Source: Collybia mongolica (Eukaryota; Basidiomycota; Agaricomycetes; Agaricales; Clitocybaceae). Taken from it: a DNA stretch of 64,000 nt. The notes beneath the pieces were generated by a model that saw only the letters and a list, made by a program, of their open reading frames with translations, was not told the DNA's origin and searched no databases. Made by a program: the position numbers and the translations under genes. This document shows, piece after piece, positions 1 through 10,540 of the stretch (positions within the stretch are counted from its first letter, which is position 1; each line of letters opens with the position of its first letter). The stretch spans positions 3,720,001-3,784,000 of the forward strand of contig JAAXNY010000006.1 in the NCBI GenBank assembly GCA_013420905.1. The letters run 5' to 3'.

Positions 1-2595
1 ATGACAGTCAAATTCTATTTTCCGCTCCTCTGCTCCAGTCTAAACCATGTTTGAATATTAATCGCACCAACTGTCACCTCATCCATACTTACTTTGACTG
101 ACAGGGTGTGGTTCTGTTGGCCATTTAGTACACTCGATCCCGTCCACATCCCTCCTGACTGCCATTAGCCGCCCATCGAACACCAGTCCCAGCATAAGCT
201 TCCCATGTCTGTCTACCACTTCCCTCCACGACCCCCCATTCCGAAACCGGCCGATTACACCCGTCACACTCTGCTCCCGCCCCCAGAGACAATCCCTTAT
301 CGCACAAATACACCGTACTCTCTCTCTCTCCCTGTTTCGGCGCCATAAATTCTAAAACTCTAACGGATTGACACACCGTCCCCCCTATCACCCGCCTTTG
401 ACACCGTAGCCTCATTCTACAAACCTTATTTCATCCTGGCGCTTCAGAACCCACACTGGGGGGGGCCATTGTAATCTTCATCACTGATTATAACCATCGA
501 TTATATTTTTCTAGGCACACCCTCGGCCCCCTTCCCCCGTCCCCGCCCCGAAGCAAAGTCATCCCAGGATGCTCATTTACACCGGTCTCGAGCCTCACCA
601 TCATCCGTAACGATCGCAGCGTCGCAACCCATCATCCGCCGACTTTTCTGGTAGAATGGTATCACCGGAATACATTTTGTCCATCACATTATGCGTATAC
701 CCAATACGAGACACCACCGTATGTCTCGCGTGTCTTCAAATCAACGTTCAACCACCGGCCTCAGGTCGTCTTGGTGTCCATCCTGCATCAGGGGCCGCTT
801 GGCTGCTATGTGCGCTGCGGACATGTCTAGCACCGTCAAACCGGGTGTATCCTCAGACGTTGGGCCGCCTGGCAGTCAGCGCGCGCACCTTAATCGTACC
901 TTGTCCCAGATAACTGAAGATTATTGAGCCGGCCCCAACGCAAAAAAAAAAGAAGCATTCTCATGTACCACAGCGACCTGATCGATCTGCGAACCACCAG
1001 GAAAAGCATATGATAGATACAATCGCAAGTAAAACATACTTAACACCACGGAAGAAGAAATGCATCCGCGCGTTCTAGTGTCTTTTCCAAACTCTGCGAC
1101 GGTGATCAACGCACTCGAAGCTTCGGCGTGTGCATGCCTTGGCTTTTGGAACGTTCGAACTTCTGCCCATGTCCTCAGATCACTGAAATCTTCGATGGCA
1201 ATTTCGGAAATACGGGGACAAGTCCGCTTTTGTTGTATCCGTCTTGCCGCGAGCTGTGTCAGGCTGGCGCAGTGTCGATCGTGATCGGCAGGGGAACAAA
1301 TGAGTACTTGGAATAGCTTGGAACATTCATCGCTCATCGCCAGATGTGAGTTAATGATTTGCAGGGAGGGTTCATATTAATGGGTACGCGTTACGGCGGT
1401 GGGCCTGCACCACGACCAACCAGGCGCAACCGACAGCAGAATTATGTACAAAAAGTACACACTAAGAGTTAATGGAAGGGCAATACATACCATCATGATC
1501 AGCATTTTCTGTATACTTAACCGACGGTAAGAAGGTGCCCGTAACCACATCGACGAGGTGGTCGCTACTCAGGTTGGCCTTCTCTCGCGCAATATGGAAA
1601 CATGTTTCGGCGGTGTGCTTGAAAGACACTTCCTGCGTCCACCCTGGCCCTCGCTCCGAGATCCCAGGAGACCCCCAAATTTGGAAACGAGCTCAAGGGA
1701 GCCGCCCTTGTGCGCTTTTTGAGTGCTGGCCAGCGCAGCGAGTCGCGGGGGTTGTTGAGATGTGTGGAACTGCGAGCTGGCAGGGCAAACCGGGAGTGCC
1801 TTTGTGTCGTAGTATAAAGGCCGCCTTTCAATTGAAAATGATTATGCGGCTTTCGGTTGGCGGAGTGAGCCTCGAGGTCCTAGGTGCCCTTCTAGGGTGG
1901 CTTCTCTTCCAGTGTCAGCACGACCCTCTGGACCTGGCGTTGAGGTCTGGGGTGTCGGGTGTCGGGCGTTGCGATTGACTTCTCGTACATAATTTTTTTT
2001 CCTTTCTCTCCCACTCCACAACTTCGAAGCGGTGTTGTACCTAGATATCGAGACAGGCGTCCACTCCAAGGGTCACGGCAGACAGCAAACCTATCGAGCC
2101 CTATCATCGGTGCCATATACCCCAAATTATTATTATTTTTTGCATGGGCACGACCAGGTTCTTTTCCCCCAGTCTCCGTCCCAAAGCCCTCTGGGCCTCA
2201 AGTCTGGGTGCGAATAATGTGTATTCAGTGTGTACCCCCAAGGAGCACAAGGTAGAATGTCCCAAGCCGCTGTTTCTTTCCCTTGGCGGGTGCCGAGTGC
2301 CGTACATGCGGTGTCCCTGGAGGTTCACGTTGGACGTGGCCAATTCTAAAGCGCCTTCGATTTTTCTTTTCCAAGGGTGAGGTGGCAAGCTGGCAGATTG
2401 TTGCCAGGCGGTCGAACTGTGGGGGTTTCAAAACAGAGAGGTAACTACGACTGGGATGTTGAGCAAACTGGTCGAGGATGGATGGGCGATAAGAATAGAT
2501 GGCAAAGACCCACGGATATAATAATTATCAACACAAACGATCGCATCGGGGCGATGATTGGAGAGATGCAATCACCGCGACATCGAGCACTAAGC
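1..2595. other. No supported gene; about 2.6 kb of mostly non-coding sequence
   Basis: Only short overlapping open frames occur on both strands (longest about 140 codons, minus strand 921-1337). None shows a family motif, a plausible exon chain or convincing splice signals. There are pyrimidine-rich stretches, for example around 320-340, and a run of nine As near 942-950. The last few hundred bases should contain the promoter and 5' UTR of RIB7. A poorly conserved gene or non-coding RNA cannot be excluded. Confidence 0.5.
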
Positions 2596-3660
2596 ATGGA
2601 CGCGTCGACGCCGCCTGCCATCCTCACCACCGTCCTCTCCCGCTACACAACGACTCCCACCCCGGGTCCATACCCGCACGTTACCCTCACTTTTGCACAG
2701 TCCCTAGATGCCAAGATCGGCCGCCGCAACGGAAAGCAGCTCATCCTCAGCGGCAACGAGAGCATGATCATGACCCACTGGTCCGTCCACGTCTGCTGCC
2801 CGAACCACGGCCCCCCCCACCCACCTCTGATTCCTCCAGGATGCGCACCATGCACGACGCCATCCTCATCGGCATCGGCACCGCACTCAACGACGACCCT
2901 CAGCTCAACAGTACGCCCTCTCCTTCACCCCCCCCCCCCCCCCCCCCGCTTCGTTATCCGTGATAACACCGGTACCACAGCACGGCACCTCCCGCCCCCA
3001 CCCCCCGGCAAAGCATCGCATCACCTCCCCCGGCCCGTAATACTCGACGCCCGCCTCCGCCTCCCGCCAACATGCAAACTCCTCGCCAACTACAAGAACG
3101 GAACGGGCCGCCGCCCTTGGGTGGTCTGCGCGACGATCGCGGACGATCCGGAGCGGAGTCGTCGCCTGGAGGCTCTGGGAAGCGCAGGGGCGCGAGTTAT
3201 TCAAGTCAACGTTGCGCCTGACGGTAAAAATTTCTTGACTAGAATGTACTACATCGAAAGGCTGATCATCACTCGTCGGATTTCCTGAAGGCGGGGCGAA
3301 TGGGGGTCCGAACACGCTCCCTATCCCTGCTGTCCTCGAAGCACTCTACGGTCTTGGAGTCCGCAGCGTGATGGTGGAAGGCGGCGCACGTGTTATTGGT
3401 TCCTTCTTTGGCGCAAAGACACCATCAGGGGACCCGGTCGTTGATGCGCTGATCGTTACTGTTGCCCCGACCTTTGTTGGCGATGGTGGGGTCGGTTACG
3501 GACAAGAGCTAAGCGATAAGGTGTGTTATATACTGGTGTTTTGCCGCTCAGAAGGGGTTGTGATGTCCGTGGTGGGTAGATCCAGGGCTTCGAGTACGTC
3601 AAGGCAGAGCTGATGGGAAGAGACATGGTAGTAGCAATGACCACTCCTACTAGCTCTTGA
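2596..3660 (+). CDS. RIB7: 2,5-diamino-6-ribosylamino-pyrimidinone 5'-phosphate reductase (RIB7-type, riboflavin synthesis)
   Basis: The product is the NADPH-dependent reductase that, in fungi, reduces the ribosyl side chain of the early riboflavin intermediate before deamination. Five exons (2596-2780, 2840-2910, 2981-3223, 3291-3520, 3586-3660) give 267 residues, the usual size for Rib7/RibD C-terminal domains. Family landmarks are VTLTFAQSLDAKI near residue 30, GNESMIMTHWMRTMHDAIL crossing intron 1, GIGTALNDDPQLNTR crossing intron 2, and VMVEGGARVIGSF followed by a VAPTFVGDG segment. The ATG was chosen because it precedes the conserved PHVTLTFAQS block by about 25 codons. Intron 2 holds a run of 20 Cs. 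Exons 1-3 use C-ending codons more heavily than neighbouring genes. It converges with the NBR1-like gene. Confidence 0.92.
2928..2947 (+). repeat. 20-nt poly-C tract inside RIB7 intron 2
   Basis: Twenty consecutive C residues lie in the 70-nt intron 2911-2980, upstream of the CAG acceptor. It could act as an extended polypyrimidine tract and is a likely site of length polymorphism or base-calling error. Confidence 0.85.
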
Positions 3661-3906
3661 ACAGAGAGAGAATCACTTGCAAATCACACTCTGTAGACGA
3701 ATTAGATTATCCTTGCGAGCCGCTATAAAATCTTAACAGAGGGCGTCGTCCAGGCATTGTTCAGCATCGTGAATGGACATGCTGTATTGATCAACTTGTC
3801 TATATACAACATACATACTGAAATAGTGAAAAAGGCACAAGAAATGGTAGTACAAACTGATCGAGGCAAAAGCAAAACTCATGTATAGATTAGATCAGAG
3901 TGCCGC

Positions 3907-6900
3907 TCAATCCTCGTCGGACGTGTTGTCATCGTAGAGAAGGACATACTCCATTGCATGAGAAACCTGCTCTATGGTCACCTGTGAGCGGCTATCTTCC
4001 CATAGAGTGTCATCAATGTCTTCAGAGGACGGCATGCTGATCAATGATACTGATGAATCATCAGACATGCCGTCTTCAGACTGCTCCGCATCAGTGGAAT
4101 GTTTAGAATATGAGGACAGAACGGGAGAATGGGAACCGGCCGTCGTCGACGTGGGATGGCCTTGACTGTCATGAACAGATGCCGTTCTCGAGCCGGCGGC
4201 AGCGGCGTCTGGCATAATTATGATTGAAGACGAGGTCATAGATTCATCCGACGCCTGATTGCTCGTCTCGGCAACATTGATGCTGTGATGACAATTTAGT
4301 AGGTGATCACGTTGGTTTCGATGAGACGCACTCCACCCAAATGCTATTCCCAAACAGCTGGCCTTTGTCGTCCCGAAGTCTCCAATATCCAACGTATCTG
4401 CCTGGGAAGTCGGGTGCCTGCGCAAGGGCCATTAAGATACGCGGCAGAAATGGAAAAAAAAAAAAACAATATTCAAGCACACCTTGAGCTCTCCAGTCCA
4501 CAAGTCAACTTCGGCACCAGCCTTCACTACTCCAACCGTAACATTCTGGGGGCGATTCTCTTTTGCGAGGGGAACCCCAGCAACAAACACCAACTCTGTT
4601 GATTCTGGCCAGTCTTGTTTACTGTCATTAATCATCCGCCAGCATTTCATAAATTCCGCGCCAGGGGGAAACGTCTGGCCATCAGGAACCGTAATATCTG
4701 CAATGAAATCAGCTGTTAAAGGATCTCGTTGCGCCTTGACTGCCTCTCCCTCTCCGGAATGTTTGTTTTCTATTGAAGATCCCGTGTCCTCGGCCTTTGT
4801 TTGCGATAAGGGCTCTGTGTTGAAATGATAACTACTGAGGAGGGCAGCAAGCGAGCGGTTGTTTGATGTTAGAGACATGATTTCACCGTCATTGAGAAGG
4901 TCGTCCAAGGTAGGTCGAATCAGAAGTGCCTCATTGTTTAGAGGGGACGGAACGACAGGAGTATCACTGGTGAGTTCAACTTGCGCTTGCTTATACCTCG
5001 GTTCGACCTGAGAAATGAAGCTGGGGACCTCGTGTACCAAGTGGTCTAGGCTTCGGGCTGCAATCCAAGGACTGCGGTACACGGCCTCGCTGACGGGAGT
5101 GGGAATGCGAGGGGGGGTTGGAAAGGTGAAAGTTGACGGCGCAGGATTGAGGCTGTTAGACGGTTGATTTCCTTGACCAGGGCTGAGGTATTCGAACAGA
5201 GGTCGCCATTCATCAGAGGTAGAGTTGACATTACCCATCCTAGGTGGAGAAGATGGAACCGCGGCACGCATTGGATCGTGGCTATATAGTGAGTAGTCTA
5301 CCGCAGATGACCAATGAGTGGGCGATATCGGTCTGAGTGGGGCTGGCCTCCATAGCGAAGAAGGAGAACGACTAATGGAACGACTCCTCGAATGACTGCG
5401 AGACGGGCTGAGGCTTAGCGGTGGCGAATATGGCGGAGTAGATGGGTCTCGCTCTACCCGTGCGGGGGTGGGCCCTGGCTGTGCAGTTCCAAAAAACACT
5501 GGAAACGGGGGCGTGCGTACAGGCAATGGAGACTCGGGCCTGATATCGCACATAGATGGGTTACTCATATATCCCTGTTCGAAAGAGGGAGAGGGGGAGT
5601 GGCAGAGGCGGTGGGAGCTTACAGGGGAATCTTCCTTTTCACCTTGTTTCCGGCTGGGTGAATGACTGTGCGATGGCGAGTGAGAAACATGGCTAGGACG
5701 GCGACGGGATGGTGCGGAAGAATATATTGGGATCCTGCACCTTCCTCTGACGTCTTCGATTCCTTCCGGGCTGGACACACGACCTACGGCGGGTATAACG
5801 GTTTCATTGGATTTCATCTTCAACATAGGATGACTGTCTGGATGCACAGGAATAGGGTGGGCTTCACATCCTTCGCATAGGTCAAAGTCTGGGCACTGGG
5901 GATGTATGCACTGATACCTGGTGATTAGACCTATGCGAAGTAAGGTATGTGACGATCAAACTGACCTTATAACGAACACCAAAAATAGGTTTGTTGCACG
6001 CTATGAGGGATTGAGTCAACCTGGATTACATTGATTGTGAGAATCTGATTACCGTTGCAAGCAGCAAAATGCTGGGTAAGAGAAGGGTTATCACGACGCT
6101 GGATGATGTTAGAATAGTAAAAGACAAAACAATACTGGTACTAACAATATAATCATCTGGATTTACAAGCTTGACGAAGGAATGCCCAGGGTGTTGGTCA
6201 GGGGTGATACTACATATTCTTTTTTAGTATTTGTCCGTGAAGAAGGGAAAAACCCCTACCTGAAGCAAGAGCAACAAGTATCAAAATCCGGACATACGGC
6301 ACATTTCTGCCAAAGCTGTCTTTCAGATGCCTGGAAGGTAAAATCCAGATGAAATATCGTACATATCGGTCTCCCCGAATTCGCGAGTCACACAGATCAC
6401 ATGTTGCGTGATGAACAGGAGGATCAACACTGGCTGGTGCGAGTCCTTGTGTGGGGGGATGATTAAGCTCGGTTGTAGGCCCATCTCCACTGAAAACAGT
6501 ATGAACGACCACACGACCTGGGTCCGTTATGTCGAAAAATTCATGGAACGGGTTGTGACGTTCAGCGGAGCCAGATGTGATACATGACGTACACAAGTCA
6601 TAGTCTTTAGGAACACGTCAGATATTAATCATTTGAGTTAACTGTGAAGTAACATACCAGGGCAATCAAGACATTTGTGTCGGATACCCTCAATAGTCTT
6701 CTCACACATATCACAGATGATGCCTTGATGAATGATGGGTGGGGGTGGGGGCGGCATGACTACTGGCGGTGGGGGCGGAAGTGGTGGAGTGGGCGCCTGG
6801 AAGGGAGACGGAGGGACAAATGGTACTAAAGGTGGGATAGGGGCTTGCGTGATAGAAATAGGTGGGTTGCGAGGTTGATCCATGCCCCAGATAGGTGTAG

Positions 6901-8057
6901 GCTGTGCAGAAAACGATGACAATCTTTCAACGGAACTGGAGTCGAGGGCCCATCTGGGCTGAGGTGTCCCCCAAGTTGATGGTAACGGCAACCCAGTCGT
7001 TGAGTAGGTTGCTCCAAACCTCAGATTGTGTCCCGTGTGCGATTTGGAACAAGGGATCGATATAATGTAAGAACACCCTCCACACTATCCACGATATGTT
7101 AGAGAAGGCAAATTCAGCTAAAGACTGTGACATACCACATTATCGCCGCAATTCTGACATGTATGCCACTGACCAACGAGCGGAATCGAACAGGATGAAC
7201 AATTCAGTGGGCGAGGTTGAGACGAAAGTTTGTCGGGGCTAGCACTAAAACTCGATAATGGATTCCCAACTTTGATGTTCGTCTGCAAATCCTTTGAAAT
7301 AGCACTTCCAAAAGTCCTAGTAAGTATAGTATCGAGTTCACGTTGGAAATCGATGAGTGAGGCTCGTATATCAGACTGTGCTTGGGCTACCGAGCAGCAA
7401 TTTCCCTCCTTTGGCATGAACAGATGGGACTGCGGCGAGGTATGAGACTGTTGAGGGGTCTGTTGCAATTGAAATGACGTTGAGAGTGAGTCGACTTCCA
7501 TCGGCACTTGCGTCACTGCTCTAGGTGGTGCAGAGAATATGATAGGCGGTGGTGGAATATGAAATAAGGATATGGGCTTGTTGAGGTACGACTGTTGCGA
7601 CGCCTCAGCGCTTAGTGGCAATGAGCCAGCGCTGGAGGCACTGCTATGTATACTCCACGAGTTCTCATAAGGTTTTATTGGGGAGTTTGAGGGGGCGCCT
7701 GGAGCCTTGTGTGGTGTCTCATCTAAGATAGAAACCCTGAGTAATGCATTTGGCCAAGTACGCCCGAGGTAAGGAGCGAGACATTTCGCATAGTCATCGG
7801 TAGAGTGTACTTCTCGGGCTATCAGGATACGACCGCTTTGAGACGCATCGGGACAGAATAAAAGCTTTGAAAGAAAGTAATTGTGGCTTGATGGGAAAAC
7901 ACGGTAAAGCTGGTAGCTGTATAAGACATTGACCAAGATTGCACAGCTGTGTAGAACTTACTTGATTATGCAGTTGGTCGAACGAAGGAAAGAATGTTAA
8001 ATCGTTGAAAGTTATCTTGCGAATTTCTCCGCGATAGGTGGCTTTGACGGTGAACAT
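3907..8057 (-). CDS. NBR1-like selective-autophagy receptor (PB1, four ZZ fingers, FW domain), with a probable 1-nt frame break
   Basis: This is a cargo receptor of the Nbr1/p62 group, linking cargo to Atg8 in the cytoplasm. Exons, minus strand: 8057-7962, 7909-7136, 7084-6658, 6604-6363, 6306-6260, 6209-6146, 6099-6053, 6000-5966, 5910-4483, 4417-4332, 4282-3907. The N terminus is a PB1 domain starting MFTVKATYRGEIRK, which is why ATG 8057 was preferred to in-frame ATG 8135. Four ZZ fingers follow (CSSC..CQNC..CGGC; CDMC..CLDCPDYDLC; CDLC..CAVCPDFDTC; the last ending CPDFDLCEGC), then a proline/serine-rich linker and an NBR1 FW domain (MKCWRMINDS, YVGYWRLRDD, NSIWVD). LIR-like motifs are DEWRPL in the linker and EYVLLYDD at the C terminus; no UBA was recognised. 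Exons sum to 3n+1: the fourth ZZ reads through only if one base of the A-run 6059-6061 is ignored. About 1206 residues without that base. Confidence 0.85.
5871..5940. repeat. Inverted repeat around a 3' splice site of the NBR1-like gene
   Basis: Perfect 13-bp arms at 5871-5883 and 5928-5940 (CTTCGCATAGGTC and its complement) are separated by 44 nt. On the minus-strand transcript one arm lies in the intron 5965-5911, next to the branch-site-like TCTAATC. The other lies in the following exon, coding the zinc-finger segment DLCEG. The loop holds the CAG acceptor at 5911-5913. Confidence 0.8.
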
Positions 8058-8448
8058 TGGGTCGTTAACGACGTTGGGTGTACGCAACGACTGAGTACAA
8101 TCCGCAGCGCTAACTCGGGATTTAAAGACCCGCATTACGTCAGCTTCAGGCTTGATGACAAATCCCGCATTGTGGCTCAGGAACTGCGGTCGCAGGCTGT
8201 TGCAATTGTCCACCCACCATAAGCTTGATGCTTCGGAAACTTCAGCGCGCAGCTCTCGCGCACTTTAATTTAAAGGAGTGAGAAGAAGTGTGGTACCTCG
8301 CAGTGGCTCATTAACAGCGCACAAATTCATGTCTGCCTTGGGTTCGGCCCGTAATTCCCGGCTATGCTGACCAAGATTTAATAAAATATTTGAGGGATGA
8401 ACATTACCTTTAGCCAACAAACATACCACAGCCTGTACATCACTGAGA
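8058..8448. promoter_or_regulatory. Shared promoter region of the NBR1-like gene and MAP2
   Basis: About 390 bp separate two divergent start codons. No coding exon was recognised; an in-frame upstream ATG for the NBR1-like gene lies at 8135. No clear TATA box was seen. Confidence 0.5.
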
Positions 8449-10188
8449 ATGAGCGTCGAAGTCAAACCACATGAAGATGTGAACGGTACTAATAGCTCAC
8501 ATCTCGAAATCGACGATAACGAAGACGGGGACGACGACGTCGCCGGAGAAGCCCCAGGAACAGGCGGGTTGTCATTTATCTACTCAGAATCCGTCCCTTA
8601 TATATTATATCTCCGCCTTCCAGGGGAAGGAAAGAAAAAGAAGAAAAAGAAGAAGCCCAAGAAAAAGAAACTTGAACAGGGCAATCCACCTCGAACTGGT
8701 CTATCGAAATTCTACTCAGACGGAATTTATCCAGTGGGTGAGATTCAGCACTACAAGGATGAGTATGTAAATTCAGTCAGAGTTTATAGTTGATCTTTAT
8801 ATCTGCGATATAGCAACACTTGGAGGACAACTTCTGAAGAAAAGCGTTACCAGGAGAAGGCGGAGAATGAAGATCTAGAAACAACGTATCAAAGCATCCG
8901 AAAAGCAGCTGAAGTCCACCGGCTGGTCAGGCAACATGCACGGAAGCACATTAGACCAGGAATGACCATGATGGAAATAGCAAACAACATTGAGGACGGC
9001 ACAAGAGCACTGGTGGAGGAGAACGGCTTGGAAGCTGGTGTTGGCTTCCCCACAGGTTTAAGCCGAAATAACTGCGCTGCCCACTACACCCCAAACACGG
9101 GAGATACGAGTGGTAGGAGCATCTTCATTTATCAGAGTGGCACTGCACTGACGAAAACGTAAAGTGCTACAGGCAGGCGATGTTCTGAAAGTTGACATCG
9201 GGGTACATGTCAAAGGAAGAATCGCGGATTCTGCCTTTACGTTGACCTGGGATCATACGTATGACAATTTGGTTGAAGCTGTGAAGGCAGCCACAGACAC
9301 AGGAATCCGGGTGAGCTACGATCATTAACTTGAACCGTATCGCCTCTAAACGACCGCTTTTAGGAAGCAGGTATTGATGTTCGACTAGGAGAGTTGGGTG
9401 GCCTTATACAGGAGACTATGGAATCCTATGAGGTAGAGATTGGGGGCACGGTCTACCCTGGTTCGGCCTTTATTGTTTCTTCTCTGCATTTACTGAACCG
9501 ATTCCGCAGTGAAGCCCATTGAGAATCTTAGCGGTCATAGTATCAACCCCTACCGGATACACGGAGGGAAGTCTGTTCTTTTAGTAAAAAATGATGACCA
9601 GACAAAGATGGAGGAGGGCGATTATTTTGCGATTGAAACTTTTGGTTCCACAGGGCGTGGTCGAATTGTTGAGAGTGTGCGTCGCAATCAAATACTTAAG
9701 TATTTGCGATTTATGATGAACTTTATTAGGGTGAAGTATCACACTATGCGCGAGTGTATGATGCACCTCATGTGCCGCTTAGGTAGGTCTTACTTAGTTT
9801 ATGGACAAACTCGTTAATATGCCATCAGATTAACGAGTGCGAAATCGCTCCTTAAATCTATTAACAAAAACTTCGGCACCTTACCGTGGTGTCGCCGGTA
9901 CCTTGAGCGAGCTGGCGAGAGCAAGTACTTGCTTGCGGTAAGGCGAATCAGTTGTCGCATGCAATGAAATATTGAAACACTGTTTCCAAGTTAAACCACC
10001 TAGTCGCGCAAGGAATTGTCCAAGACTACCCACCCCTATGTGACCAACGTGGATCTATGACGGCACAGTTTGTACGTTCATACACTCACATTCCAGTGAA
10101 GTTGTATTTATAGTTTTTGGTGCAGGAACACACGATTTTGCTCCGTCCAACGGTGAAGGAGGTAGTTACACGAGGAGATGACTACTGA
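8449..10188 (+). CDS. MAP2: Methionine aminopeptidase 2
   Basis: This cytosolic dinuclear metalloprotease removes the initiator methionine from nascent proteins. Ten exons (8449-8563, 8624-8762, 8814-9112, 9165-9310, 9364-9460, 9510-9676, 9730-9782, 9829-9937, 9991-10071, 10126-10188) give 422 residues, typical of MetAP2. The N terminus is acidic then polylysine ([13 protein letters not shown]), the ribosome-associated extension of type 2 enzymes. The metal and active-site set is present: His in [10 protein letters not shown], Asp in [11 protein letters not shown] and RIADSAFT, His in [12 protein letters not shown], Glu in [11 protein letters not shown] and the final Glu in FEHTILLRP. Intron 1 (8564-8623) is inferred as a GC-AG intron; it is 60 nt, stop-free and in frame, so retention would insert 20 residues. 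The other introns are GT-AG. Confidence 0.95.
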
Positions 10189-10540
10189 AATTGCCACCTG
10201 TATTACTGAATGTCGAACAGCCTCGACCACATTAATAGGAGGCATTACGCAATGACGGGAAGTAAACGAGACCTCTAAAAGCTCAGTAAAATGGTCGTGA
10301 AGCAAGACAGTTGCAGATTTGAATTAGCCGTTGCGGGGAACACAGCCACACCGAGTACATGGTCCGCGCGGATCGAGCTCACGTGTCTGCCGATGCCCCA
10401 CATTCCCCACATTGTCCTGTTTCTTCGTTTTTCCTGTAGATTTTGATTCACTAATAGATGTCTCTACTGAACCACCATTATCTCTAATTCCTACCTATAT
10501 TCTCCTGTCCTCCATCTCCGCAATATCCACAGTATTGCTA
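10189..10540 (+). other. Intergenic region, MAP2 3' flank and promoter of the esterase gene
   Basis: No coding exon was recognised. The frame of the downstream ATG stays open upstream to about 10331, but that upstream stretch has no recognisable protein features and is more likely 5' UTR. Confidence 0.5.

Noticed and set aside
6021..6052. A 32-nt intron in the NBR1-like gene (GTAATC..CCAG) that would keep the frame
   Set aside because: It is too short for a spliceosomal intron in this genome (others here are 46 nt or more) and it would remove the first CxxC pair of the zinc finger. A 52-nt intron ending CATAG plus a 1-nt indel explains the data better.
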